A DNA stretch of 64,000 bases from Rhodocyclus gracilis (GTDB lineage Bacteria; Pseudomonadota; Gammaproteobacteria; Burkholderiales; Rhodocyclaceae). Where the stretch lies: contig NZ_WIXJ01000007.1 in the NCBI RefSeq assembly GCF_009617575.1, positions 1 through 64,000 on the forward strand, written 5' to 3'. Positions 43,359 through 51,174 of the stretch are shown in pieces. Positions within the stretch are counted from its first letter, which is position 1; each line of letters starts with the position of its first letter. Both the position numbers and the translations under genes were made by a program. A model generated the notes under the pieces. The model did not search any database, was not told the origin of the DNA, and saw only the letters and a program-made list of their open reading frames with translations.

Positions 43359-45008
43359 TTATTCGCGCGCGCGACGGGCTTCGTCGAGCAGGAAGCGCTG
43401 ATAGTCGTCGAGGTCGCCGTCGAACGGCGCGACGCTGCCGTGCGCCACCAGCCAGAACTCGTCGCAGACGGCACGCAGCAGCGCGCGGTCGTGGCTGACC
43501 AGCATGACCGTTCCCTCGAATTCGTTGAGGGCAACGCCCAGCGCCTCGCGGGTGGCGAGGTCGAGGTGGTTGGTCGGCTCATCGAGCAGCAGGAGGTTCG
43601 GGCGCTGCCAGACGATCATGCACAGCACCAGACGCGCCTTCTCGCCGCCGCTCATCGTGCCGACCGGCTGCTTGACCATCTCGCCGCTGAAATTGAAGGT
43701 GCCGAGGAAGTTGCGCAGATCCTGCTCACGCCCCGCCACGTAGCCGCTCTTGCCAGCCGCGATGACTTCCTTGGCGAGCCGGATCATGTGTTCGAGCGGC
43801 GTGTCGTGCGGACGCAGCACGTCGAGTTCCTGCTGCGCGAAGTAGCCGATGTTAAGGCCGCGCCCTTCGGTGAACTCGCCAGCAAGCGGCGCCAGATCGC
43901 GGGCGATGGTCTTCACCAGCGTCGACTTGCCCTGCCCGTTGGCGCCGAGGATGCCAATGCGCTGGCCGGCGTGCACCGAGCGATGGATGTGGCGCACGAT
44001 CACCGCCGGCGCCGTCCCGGCGGGCGACTCTTCCGGCGGCGGATAGCCGATGCTGACATCGCTCAGGGAGAGCATCGGGTTGGGCAGATTGAGTGGCTCC
44101 TGAAACTCGAAGGTGAATTCCGCATCGGCCAGTACCGGCGCGATCTTCTCCATGCGCTCCAGCGCCTTGACCCGGCTTTGCGCCTGCTTCGCCTTGCTCG
44201 CCTTGGCCTTGAAGCGGTCGATGAACTTCTGCAAATGGGCGATCTTTTCCTGCTGCCGCGCCAGCGCCGACTGTTGCAGCAGCATCTGCTCGGCGCGCAT
44301 GTCTTCAAAAGCGCTGTAGTTGCCGCCGTAGCGCACGACCTTGGCGTTATCGATATGCAGCGTCACCTGCGTCACCGCGTCGAGAAACTCGCGGTCGTGG
44401 CTGATGATGATCAGCGTGCCGGCGTAACGCTTGAGCCAGGCTTCCAGCCACACCAGTGCGTCGAGGTCGAGGTGGTTGGTCGGCTCATCGAGCAGCAACA
44501 GGTCGGACGGACACATCAGCGCCCGCGCCAGCTGCAGGCGCATGCGCCAGCCGCCGGAAAAGCTGTTGACCGGCTGCGTCAGCTGATCGACGCGAAAGCC
44601 CAGCCCAAGGATCAAGGCCTGCGCCCGCGCCTCGGCGTCATGCGCGCCAGCGTCGCTCAAGGCCATGTAGGCGTGCGCCATGCGCATGCCGTCGTCGCTG
44701 GCTTCGGCTGCCGTCACTTCCTCTTGCGCCGCCTGCAGCACGGTATCGCCTTCGATGACGAACTCGGTCGCGCTCTGGCTGGTTTCCGGCATGTCCTGCG
44801 CCACCTGCGCCATGCGCCATTGGCGAGGGATCGAACACTCGCCGGCGTCTTCGTGCAGGCTGCCGTTGAGCAGCGCGAACAGGGTCGATTTACCGGCGCC
44901 ATTGCGGCCGACCAGCCCGACTTTTTCGCCGGGATTGAGGGAAACGGAGGCGTTGTCCAGCAGCACCTTGGCGCTGCGGCGCAAGGTGACATTCTTGAGC
45001 GTAATCAT
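43359..45008 (-). CDS. ABC-F family ATPase (YheS/Uup-like)
   Basis: A 549-aa soluble protein with two ABC ATPase domains and no membrane segment. Domain 1 has Walker A GRNGAGKST and the signature SGGWRMRLQ; domain 2 has GANGQGKST and SGGEKARL. Both have LLLLDEPTNHLDL. A charged linker (about 235-300: FIDRFKAKASKAKQAQSRVKAL, by position) links them, as in ribosome-associated ABC-F proteins. The ATG at 45008 gives MITLKNVTLRR, the family N-terminus. Probably a ribosome-linked translation factor. Confidence 0.9.
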   Translation of the reverse strand: MITLKNVTLRRSAKVLLDNASVSLNPGEKVGLVGRNGAGKSTLFALLNGSLHEDAGECSIPRQWRMAQVAQDMPETSQSATEFVIEGDTVLQAAQEEVTAAEASDDGMRMAHAYMALSDAGAHDAEARAQALILGLGFRVDQLTQPVNSFSGGWRMRLQLARALMCPSDLLLLDEPTNHLDLDALVWLEAWLKRYAGTLIIISHDREFLDAVTQVTLHIDNAKVVRYGGNYSAFEDMRAEQMLLQQSALARQQEKIAHLQKFIDRFKAKASKAKQAQSRVKALERMEKIAPVLADAEFTFEFQEPLNLPNPMLSLSDVSIGYPPPEESPAGTAPAVIVRHIHRSVHAGQRIGILGANGQGKSTLVKTIARDLAPLAGEFTEGRGLNIGYFAQQELDVLRPHDTPLEHMIRLAKEVIAAGKSGYVAGREQDLRNFLGTFNFSGEMVKQPVGTMSGGEKARLVLCMIVWQRPNLLLLDEPTNHLDLATREALGVALNEFEGTVMLVSHDRALLRAVCDEFWLVAHGSVAPFDGDLDDYQRFLLDEARRARE

Positions 45009-45251
45009 GGGGCGCAATCGGGGAGCGGTGGCGCATGATAGCCAAGCCGGCGCCGCGCCGAGGATTATTTGCATCGACAGCCACCCGCGCCGGCCGTTTC
45101 GATGGCCGCGCCAAGGCGGCTGGCACGTTCAGACTATGCCGAAGGCGCTCGGCCTACGCCCCGCAACCGCACTCGATGCGCGCCATGCAACACGCCGCCG
45201 CGATGATGCCGATGGCAAATCTTCCATCCCTCTTTTCGCGGAGCCCTCCCG

Positions 45252-46067
45252 ATGCGTATTGCCCGACACCTGCCTCTCGCGCTCCTGCTGAGCTTCGGCA
45301 GCGCCTGCGCCAGCGCTGCCTTGAACGTCGACAGCAGCCACTACGCCTACAGCACCACCTTCGACAGCCTGAGCGCCAGCGGCAGCAGCACATGGACGAA
45401 CGACCGCACCCTCGCCGGCTGGTCGCTCTTCGACAAAAACCTCGCCGCCATTGGCAGCTACGCGGCGGGCGACGGCAGCAGCAACGCCGGCAGCTTCTAC
45501 AGCTACGGCAGCATCGGATTGAGCGACCGTGCCCTCGGCGGCCTCGGCTCGGGCAGCGCCTACTTCGGCGCCCCCGCCAGCGGCGAAGTGGCGGGCTGGA
45601 TCGCCGTCGCCTTCAACAATGCCAGTGGCGGCGCCCTGAGCGGCTTCACGCTGCGCTTTGACGGCGAGCAATGGCGGAATGGCGGCAACCGCAGCGGGCA
45701 GACGATGAAGCTGGAGTACGGCTTTGGCAGCCGTTTCGATCGCGTCGACCAATGGATCGCGCCGGGAGCCCGCTTCGACTGGACATCCCCCGTCACCGGC
45801 TCGACGGCGGCGAGCGTCGACGGCAACACGCGGGGCCGCGTCGCCGATCTGGGCGGCACGATCACTACCGCGTGGGCGGCCGACGAGACGCTGTGGATTC
45901 GCTGGACCGAACGCAACGATGTCGGCAACGACCACGGCCTCGCCATCGATAATGTTCGCCTGAGCGTCACCTCGCCGGTGCCGGAACCCGACACCTACGC
46001 CCTGCTGCTGGCGGGTCTTGGCCTGCTCGGCAGCATCACCCTACGCCGGCAGGCTCCGGCGAACTAA
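45252..46067 (+). CDS. PEP-CTERM sorted exported protein
   Basis: A 271-aa secreted protein. A signal peptide (about 1-22, ending SAASA-type) and a Ser/Gly/Asn-rich beta-sandwich-like body are followed by VPEPDTYALLLAGLGLLG and a basic tail (RRQ). The VPEP motif, hydrophobic helix and Arg end are the PEP-CTERM sorting signal cut by an exosortase. The exosortase itself is not in the window. Function unknown, likely surface or matrix protein. Confidence 0.9.
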   Translation: MRIARHLPLALLLSFGSACASAALNVDSSHYAYSTTFDSLSASGSSTWTNDRTLAGWSLFDKNLAAIGSYAAGDGSSNAGSFYSYGSIGLSDRALGGLGSGSAYFGAPASGEVAGWIAVAFNNASGGALSGFTLRFDGEQWRNGGNRSGQTMKLEYGFGSRFDRVDQWIAPGARFDWTSPVTGSTAASVDGNTRGRVADLGGTITTAWAADETLWIRWTERNDVGNDHGLAIDNVRLSVTSPVPEPDTYALLLAGLGLLGSITLRRQAPAN

Positions 46068-46159
46068 GCCGCGAAGCCGCGCCGTCGCGCGTAGCGCTGC
46101 GCCCACGCTCTCGGTCGCGGGTGCAGCGATCGCCCCCGCCCCGCCCGCCGTGCGCCCCC

Positions 46160-46558
46160 TCAACCCTCGCGGAAGCGGCTCAGCTGACGGCGGTCGCGCT
46201 TGGTCGGCCGGCCTTTGGCTTCTGCCAGCGGCTGCGGGTCGAGTGCCCGCAGCGCGGCGGCCTCGGCACGCCGGCGTGCGCTCTCCGGGGTTTCTGCGTA
46301 CAGCAGTCGCGCTTCGGAGGCCGGGCGCCGCTGCTCGTTGAAACCCGCCACCACGACCTCGATGGCGGATTCTTCGAGGCGAATATGCAGCAGATCGCCA
46401 ACCTTGAGCGCCTTCGCCGGCTTGACGGCGATGCCGCCGACTTTCACCTTGCCCCCGTCAACCGCGTCGCTCGCCAGGCGACGCGTCTTGAAAAACCGGG
46501 CACACCACAACCATTTATCCAGACGCACTGATTCCTCACTCCATTCGCCAACGCGCAC
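46160..46558 (-). CDS. hslR: Heat-shock protein 15 homologue (S4 RNA-binding)
   Basis: A 132-aa small RNA-binding protein. The S4 domain starts at SVRLDKWLWCARFFKTRRLAS (about residues 10-30) with DGGKVKVGGIAVKPAKALKVGD (about 34-55). The C-terminal tail is basic (RPTKRDRRQLSRFREG). In E. coli Hsp15 rescues stalled 50S subunits with peptidyl-tRNA. It stands alone between a PEP-CTERM gene and a PGDYG gene. Confidence 0.88.
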   Translation of the reverse strand: MRVGEWSEESVRLDKWLWCARFFKTRRLASDAVDGGKVKVGGIAVKPAKALKVGDLLHIRLEESAIEVVVAGFNEQRRPASEARLLYAETPESARRRAEAAALRALDPQPLAEAKGRPTKRDRRQLSRFREG

Positions 46559-46671
46559 GGGCAGCTAACGCTCGCGCTGCCAACTCGCGCCACGCCGATT
46601 AGACTAGCACCTCACGCCGCGCCATGCCGACGACGGCGACACGCCCATTCGACTTCCGCTCAGGAACCCGC

Positions 46672-47118
46672 ATGCTCCACTTCTCTCGCATCGATCTCTC
46701 CTGCGACCCACTGGCCGGGCGCTATGTCAAAGAAGAAATCGTCAGCGTCGCCTTCGCCCGCGAAGCCGGTGAGCTGATCAGCCTCGAAGGGCCGAACCGC
46801 TACGCCCCCGGCGACGCGATCATCACCGGCTCGACCGGCAGCCGCTGGGTCGTCTCGCACGACCGCTTCGTCCTGAAATACGACCCCGTCGCGCCGCTAC
46901 AGGCCGGCAAAGACGGCGCCTACCGGGCGAAGCCCGTTCCCGTCTTTGCCCGGCAAATTCACGAGCCGTTCAGCATCGCCCGCTCGGCCGGAGGCGACGT
47001 GCTGCAAGGCAAGGCGCAGGACTGGCTGCTGCAATACGCCCCCGGCGACTACGGCCTCGCCGAAAACCAGCGCTTCGTGCAGGTTTACCGGCGGCTTCCG
47101 GAGAGTGATGGGGTGTAA
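46672..47118 (+). CDS. PGDYG-domain protein
   Basis: A 148-aa small protein of unknown function. The C-terminal QYAPGDYGLAENQRFVQVY carries the PGDYG family motif; the N-terminal part has EEIVSVAFAREAGELISLEG, position about 20-39. The ATG at 46672 has AGGAA at a good distance, whereas the ATG at 46624 does not. Cytosolic; no neighbour gives a hint. Confidence 0.7.
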   Translation: MLHFSRIDLSCDPLAGRYVKEEIVSVAFAREAGELISLEGPNRYAPGDAIITGSTGSRWVVSHDRFVLKYDPVAPLQAGKDGAYRAKPVPVFARQIHEPFSIARSAGGDVLQGKAQDWLLQYAPGDYGLAENQRFVQVYRRLPESDGV

Positions 47119-47299
47119 AACGCCACGCCGCTATGTCAATCTGCGCTCGGAATTGGAGAAGGAAGAGATAGGCGGACGGCAGAACAGCCATTCGAGTGGT
47201 GACGGGCTGCAATCGGCATCATAGGGGGCGTTCATATGCTTACCGTTCTCGCTTGCCTAGCATCGGTACATCTAAGAAGTTGCCTAGCCAAAAGAACGT

Positions 47300-47335
47300 T
47301 GACAACCAGTTACCAATATTGGAAACTGGTTGTCA
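47300..47335. promoter_or_regulatory. Perfect inverted repeat before marR
   Basis: TGACAACCAGT (47300-47310) and ACTGGTTGTCA (47325-47335) form a perfect 11-bp inverted repeat with a 14-base spacer, 26 bases before the MarR start. TTGACA (47299-47304) is -35-like. This is a natural operator for autoregulation by the MarR protein. Confidence 0.75.
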
Positions 47336-47361
47336 GTTAATTCCTTGGCGAGATACTTTCG

Positions 47362-47829
47362 ATGCAAACAGAAATTTCCCGGCTCGTGTCACAGACCGTT
47401 GTCGCGCTTTTCCAGGCAAACGGCAAAATGCTGGAATGGGGTGACGCATTCACCACACCCTACGGCCTGACCAGCGCACGCTGGCAGATCCTTGGTGCAA
47501 TTGCGTGGGCTGGACAAAAACAGACTGCACCACAAATTGCCGAGCAAATGGGTGTTTCGCGGCAAGGCGCTCAGAAGCAGCTCAATCTTCTTGCCGAAGC
47601 TGGGATGATTGAGAAGTTCCCCAACCCTTCCCATCAACGCTCACCGCATTACTGCCTGACCGAGAAAGGCTGCGCGCTTTTCGAGCGCGTTAACCAAGCG
47701 TGGCAGTTACACGCAGCCAAGACCGGGGAAGCATTCTCCGCCCAGGACCTGGAAACCACGCTTCGTACCTTGGACCTGATTTCTCAGCTTCACGGGGTGT
47801 CTGTGCAAGGAGAGCATGATGAAACGTAA
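47362..47829 (+). CDS. MarR-family regulator
   Basis: A 155-aa winged-helix regulator. YGLTSARWQILGAIAWAG and APQIAEQMGVSRQGAQKQLNLL make the helix-turn-helix, and NPSHQRSPHYCLTEKG the wing. It sits behind a perfect operator-like repeat and its stop overlaps the next gene by 14 bases, so it heads an operon with the membrane protein. Base composition is lower in GC than the surroundings. Confidence 0.88.
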   Translation: MQTEISRLVSQTVVALFQANGKMLEWGDAFTTPYGLTSARWQILGAIAWAGQKQTAPQIAEQMGVSRQGAQKQLNLLAEAGMIEKFPNPSHQRSPHYCLTEKGCALFERVNQAWQLHAAKTGEAFSAQDLETTLRTLDLISQLHGVSVQGEHDET

Positions 47830-48259
47830 TGTTCACGCTGTTGCGGGCGTATTTTCCTTCCTCTTCATCGCGACGTTCTGGACATCGACCGTGGTTGCCG
47901 AACTGTTCCTCGACCATAGCGCGGTAACCAGCGTAAAAGTTGCGATTACCTATGCATTTATCGCATTCGTTCCCTGCATGGCCATTACCGGTGCAACCGG
48001 ATTTTTCATGGGCGGAAAGAGCACTTTCCCTACCCTGATCGCTAAACGTCGTCGTATGCCCATCATCGGCGCCAATGGCCTATTGGTGCTAATTCCGGCG
48101 GCCATCTTTCTCAGCATCAAGGCTCAGTCGGGGGAGTTCGACGGCTCATTCTACACCGTACAGGTTGTGGAGTTGCTTGCTGGCGCAACAAATCTCACGC
48201 TGATAGGGATGAATATTCATGATGGACGTCAGATGAGCAGGCGACATCAAAATATCTAG
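47816..48259 (+). CDS. Small membrane protein (about four TM segments)
   Basis: A 147-aa membrane protein. Hydrophobic segments lie at about 10-30, 43-65, 83-105 and 115-135, with basic loops (AKRRRMP and GRQMSRRHQNI). It starts inside the MarR gene with overlapping ATGATG. I do not recognise the family. The co-transcribed MarR gene and downstream cytochromes suggest a membrane redox or transport partner. Confidence 0.7.
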   Translation: MMKRNVHAVAGVFSFLFIATFWTSTVVAELFLDHSAVTSVKVAITYAFIAFVPCMAITGATGFFMGGKSTFPTLIAKRRRMPIIGANGLLVLIPAAIFLSIKAQSGEFDGSFYTVQVVELLAGATNLTLIGMNIHDGRQMSRRHQNI

Positions 48260-48323
48260 CCCATAACTTTCGAGGCTTATAACTCAGCATAAGCCTCTCT
48301 AATCCCTTCCGACAGAGAATTCA

Positions 48324-48352
48324 TATCGAAAACGCCTTCGGCGTTTTCGATA
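48324..48352. repeat. Perfect intergenic hairpin
   Basis: A 13-bp stem (TATCGAAAACGCC with GGCGTTTTCGATA) with a 3-base loop, without a T-run. TTTTCGATA occurs again at about 48372. It may be an operator, an mRNA-stabilising hairpin or a repeat unit. Confidence 0.55.
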
Positions 48353-48406
48353 GGCAACTCGCGCCTAAAATTTTCGATATGAAATCTTTATTCAATCGAG
48401 GCAATC

Positions 48407-48844
48407 ATGACCCAAAATCATCTAATCGCCCTAGTACTCAGCGGCTTCATCATCTCAACGGCGGGCGCCAGCGACGTTATCTCCGAGCGAGAGCAAGGCT
48501 TCAAAGGTAGTAAGCGGGCAGTTGCAAATATCAAAGACGCTCTTGCCGAGGGTGACATGATCACCATCGCCACTTCGGCTAAGTCGGTGGCTGATTTTGC
48601 TGTGCGTATTCCGGCCCTCTTTCCAGCGGGGAGTAAGGGCGGATTTTTTTCTGCCGCCAAGGAGGACATCTGGCGCAACTTCCCGGACTTCGTCCAGAAG
48701 TCGAAGAGTTTTCAAGCAGACGCACAGGCACTTGCAGCGCTGGCTGCAGCTCCGTCTCCTGACAAGGCAGCGGTGAACGCAGCTTTTGCCAAAGTAACGG
48801 ATGATTGCAAGACCTGCCATCAGACTTACAAGAAGGGTTGGTAA
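48407..48844 (+). CDS. Cytochrome c' (class II cytochrome c)
   Basis: A 145-aa periplasmic c-type cytochrome. Signal peptide 1-21, then a four-helix-bundle-like body with the single haem motif CKTCH near the C-terminus (about 135-139), the position typical of cytochrome c'. Such proteins bind NO or act as electron carriers. It is 5 bases from the cytochrome b561 gene, which makes a redox pair likely. Confidence 0.88.
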   Translation: MTQNHLIALVLSGFIISTAGASDVISEREQGFKGSKRAVANIKDALAEGDMITIATSAKSVADFAVRIPALFPAGSKGGFFSAAKEDIWRNFPDFVQKSKSFQADAQALAALAAAPSPDKAAVNAAFAKVTDDCKTCHQTYKKGW

Positions 48845-48849
48845 GCGCA

Positions 48850-49500
48850 ATGAGTCAGGCCAAGCACCTCATTCGCATTTGGGATTTGCCGACACGGCTT
48901 TTCCATTGGGGTTTAGTGCTTCTCGTTGGCCTCGTGTTTTTGAGTGCTTCACTTGGAGCACTCGACATCCATGAAATTGCTGGAGAGGGTGTTTTGGCCT
49001 TGGTGCTCTTCCGTCTGGCTTGGGGCGTGCACGGAAGTCAAACGGCGCGATTTAGTGATTTTCTTGGTGGCTTCGCCGCCATACAGAAATACCTTGTGCA
49101 TCGGGAATCAAAGTCGGCCGGCCATAACCCGTTGGGCGGATGGATGGCAGTTGCGATGCTGGCGATACTTCTAGTTCAGGCCATTACCGGACTGATAGCG
49201 AACGATGGCATTTTTTTCCAAGGGCCACTAGCTCATCGGACTAGTGGAATTATTTCAGATGCAGCCACTGCTGTTCATCATCAGCTGGCGAACCTGCTGG
49301 CTACCCTAATTGTTATCCATGTCACCGCAATTTTGCTTTATTTTTTCGTCGGCAAAGAAAACCTGCTGATGCCGATGCTTAGCGGCAAAAAACTGGTGAC
49401 AACTTCGGTGAATTCAATTCATTTTAGTAGTTCGATTTCGGCAGCAAAAATTTTGTGCGTCGTTATTTTGGCAATCGTAATACTGCTAGCAGTTTTGTGA
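48850..49500 (+). CDS. Cytochrome b561-type membrane protein
   Basis: A 216-aa inner-membrane dihaem cytochrome b. IRIWDLPTRLFHWGLVLLVG at the start, the conserved RLAWGVHG loop, and VHHQLANLLATLIVIHVTAI supply the histidine ligands. Four or five hydrophobic segments. It should pass electrons between quinol and the adjacent cytochrome c'. The ATG at 48850 is chosen because the longer frame overlaps the cytochrome c' gene. The last gene of the AT-richer island. Confidence 0.88.
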   Translation: MSQAKHLIRIWDLPTRLFHWGLVLLVGLVFLSASLGALDIHEIAGEGVLALVLFRLAWGVHGSQTARFSDFLGGFAAIQKYLVHRESKSAGHNPLGGWMAVAMLAILLVQAITGLIANDGIFFQGPLAHRTSGIISDAATAVHHQLANLLATLIVIHVTAILLYFFVGKENLLMPMLSGKKLVTTSVNSIHFSSSISAAKILCVVILAIVILLAVL

Positions 49501-49710
49501 CACCGGAGCCCCCCATCTCTAAATTGCGCAGCTATTTTTTGAGGGGATGCCGTGGTAAGGAAGGCTGCCTGATTAAACCTACAAGGTGAAGGTCTGCTTA
49601 CGGTCGAAAACAGACCTTCCGCCCACTCGGCCTTGAAGCAGCGGATGATTACGCATGCCGGCCAAAACCGACTGGTAAGCCAACGACAGCGCCGAGCGAG
49701 CTGCGCAAGG

Positions 49711-49739
49711 CAAAAAAAGCCCGGCAATCGCCGGGCTTT
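49711..49739 (-). terminator. Terminator of amtB
   Basis: Reading minus, AAAGCCCGGC, loop GATT, GCCGGGCTTT, then T-rich. It lies 64 bases after the amtB stop. The 300-base gap 49501-49802 holds nothing else I can support. Confidence 0.8.
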
Positions 49740-49802
49740 GTCATCCAGTATCCGCAAGACGCTATTCCCGCCCGCCAGAGCTTAGTCGTTCCGCACACCA
49801 AA

Positions 49803-51002
49803 CTACCAACTCGTCTCCCGCTCCGCCGTGGCGCCGATTTTGTGGATGGAGAGGTCGGCCCCCTCGAATTCCTGCTCCTGATCGAGGCGCAGGCCAACGA
49901 GCGTCTTGATCAGGCCATAGACGGCGGCGCCGCCCGCGAGCGCGACGACGATGGCGAGGCCGGTGAGGAGGAGTTGCGAGATGAGCGACACGCCGCCCGC
50001 GCCGCCAAGCCGCGGATCGCCGAAGATGCCGGCGGCGACACCGCCCCAGGCGCCGCAGAGTCCGTGCAGCGGCCAGACGCCGAGCACGTCGTCGATCTTC
50101 CAGCGGTTTTGCGTCTGCGTGAACATGTAGACGAAGAGGCCGCCGGCGACGCCGCCGACGATCAGGGCGCCAATCGGGTGCATGACGTCCGAGCCAGCAC
50201 AGACGGCGACCAGCCCGGCGAGCGGGCCGTTGTGCACGAAGCCGGGGTCGTTTCGGCCAACGAAGAGGGCGACAAGCGTGCCGCCGACCATCGCCATCAG
50301 CGAGTTGAGCGCGACAAGGCCCGATATCTTGTCGAGCGTCTGCGCGCTCATGACGTTAAAGCCGAACCAACCGACCGTGAGAATCCACGCACCAAGGGCG
50401 AGAAAAGGGATCGATGACGGCGGATGCGCCGAGATGCCGTTGCGCGTGTAGCGCCCGTGCCGCGCACCGAGCAGCAGCACCGCCGCCAGCGCGATCCAGC
50501 CGCCCATCGCGTGCACCACCACCGAGCCGGCGAAATCATGGAATTCGGCGCCAAAGCTCGCCTTCAGCCAGGCCTGAATGCCGAAGGCCTGATTCCAGGC
50601 GATGCTCTCGAAGAAGGGATAGACGAAGCCGACGAGCAGGAAGGTCGCCGCCAGCTGCGGATGAAAGCGCGCACGCTCGGCGATGCCGCCGGAGATGATC
50701 GCCGGGATGGCCGCGGCGAAGGTGAGCAGGAAGAAGAACTTGGTCAGCTCGTAACCGTTCTTCGCCATCAGCGTTTCGGCGCCGGAGAAGAAATTGATAC
50801 CGTACGCGACGCTGTAGCCGATGAAAAAATAGGCAATCGTCGAGACAGAGAAATCGGCGAGGATTTTGACGAGCGCGTTGACCTGATTCTTCTTGCGCAC
50901 GGTGCCGAGTTCGAGAAAGGCGAAGCCGGCGTGCATGGCCAGCACCATGATGCCGCCGAGCAGGATGAAGAGGACGTCGCCGCTAGTGTTCAGCGCTTCC
51001 AT
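49803..51002 (-). CDS. amtB: Ammonium transporter
   Basis: A 399-aa inner-membrane ammonium channel with about 11 helices and no leader. Family features are FAFLELGTVRKKNQVNAL, WNQAFG, the pore twin His in VVVHAMGGW and WPLHGLCGAWGG, and GARHGRY. The start at 51002 follows GGAGG. A sigma54 promoter (51035-51050) and an NtrC-like site upstream point to nitrogen control. No glnK (PII) gene lies next to it, unlike the usual glnK-amtB pair. Confidence 0.94.
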   Translation of the reverse strand: MEALNTSGDVLFILLGGIMVLAMHAGFAFLELGTVRKKNQVNALVKILADFSVSTIAYFFIGYSVAYGINFFSGAETLMAKNGYELTKFFFLLTFAAAIPAIISGGIAERARFHPQLAATFLLVGFVYPFFESIAWNQAFGIQAWLKASFGAEFHDFAGSVVVHAMGGWIALAAVLLLGARHGRYTRNGISAHPPSSIPFLALGAWILTVGWFGFNVMSAQTLDKISGLVALNSLMAMVGGTLVALFVGRNDPGFVHNGPLAGLVAVCAGSDVMHPIGALIVGGVAGGLFVYMFTQTQNRWKIDDVLGVWPLHGLCGAWGGVAAGIFGDPRLGGAGGVSLISQLLLTGLAIVVALAGGAAVYGLIKTLVGLRLDQEQEFEGADLSIHKIGATAERETSW

Positions 51003-51034
51003 GGCGCCTCCGGGTAAAAAGTTGGGAGGCGTTT

Positions 51035-51148
51035 AGCAAAACGCGTTCCCGCCCGTTTCCCCCAGCACAACAATGACTTGCCTTTGGCATCGGGTGCGGC
51101 GCGCACCAAGAAGCAGCTTTTTCATGCACCACAGCACTGCTTTGGTGC
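51035..51148 (-). promoter_or_regulatory. Sigma54 promoter and NtrC-like site of amtB
   Basis: Reading toward amtB, GGGAACGCGTTTTGCT (51050-51035) has GG and GC exactly 10 bases apart and matches TGGCACG-N4-TTGC apart from two bases. The predicted transcript starts near 51024. GCACCAAAGCAGTGC (51148-51134) matches the NtrC half-sites GCACC-N5-GGTGC in 9 of 10 positions, about 90 bases upstream. Confidence 0.7.
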
Positions 51149-51174
51149 GACGCGCACCGAAATGTCGAGCCGAC

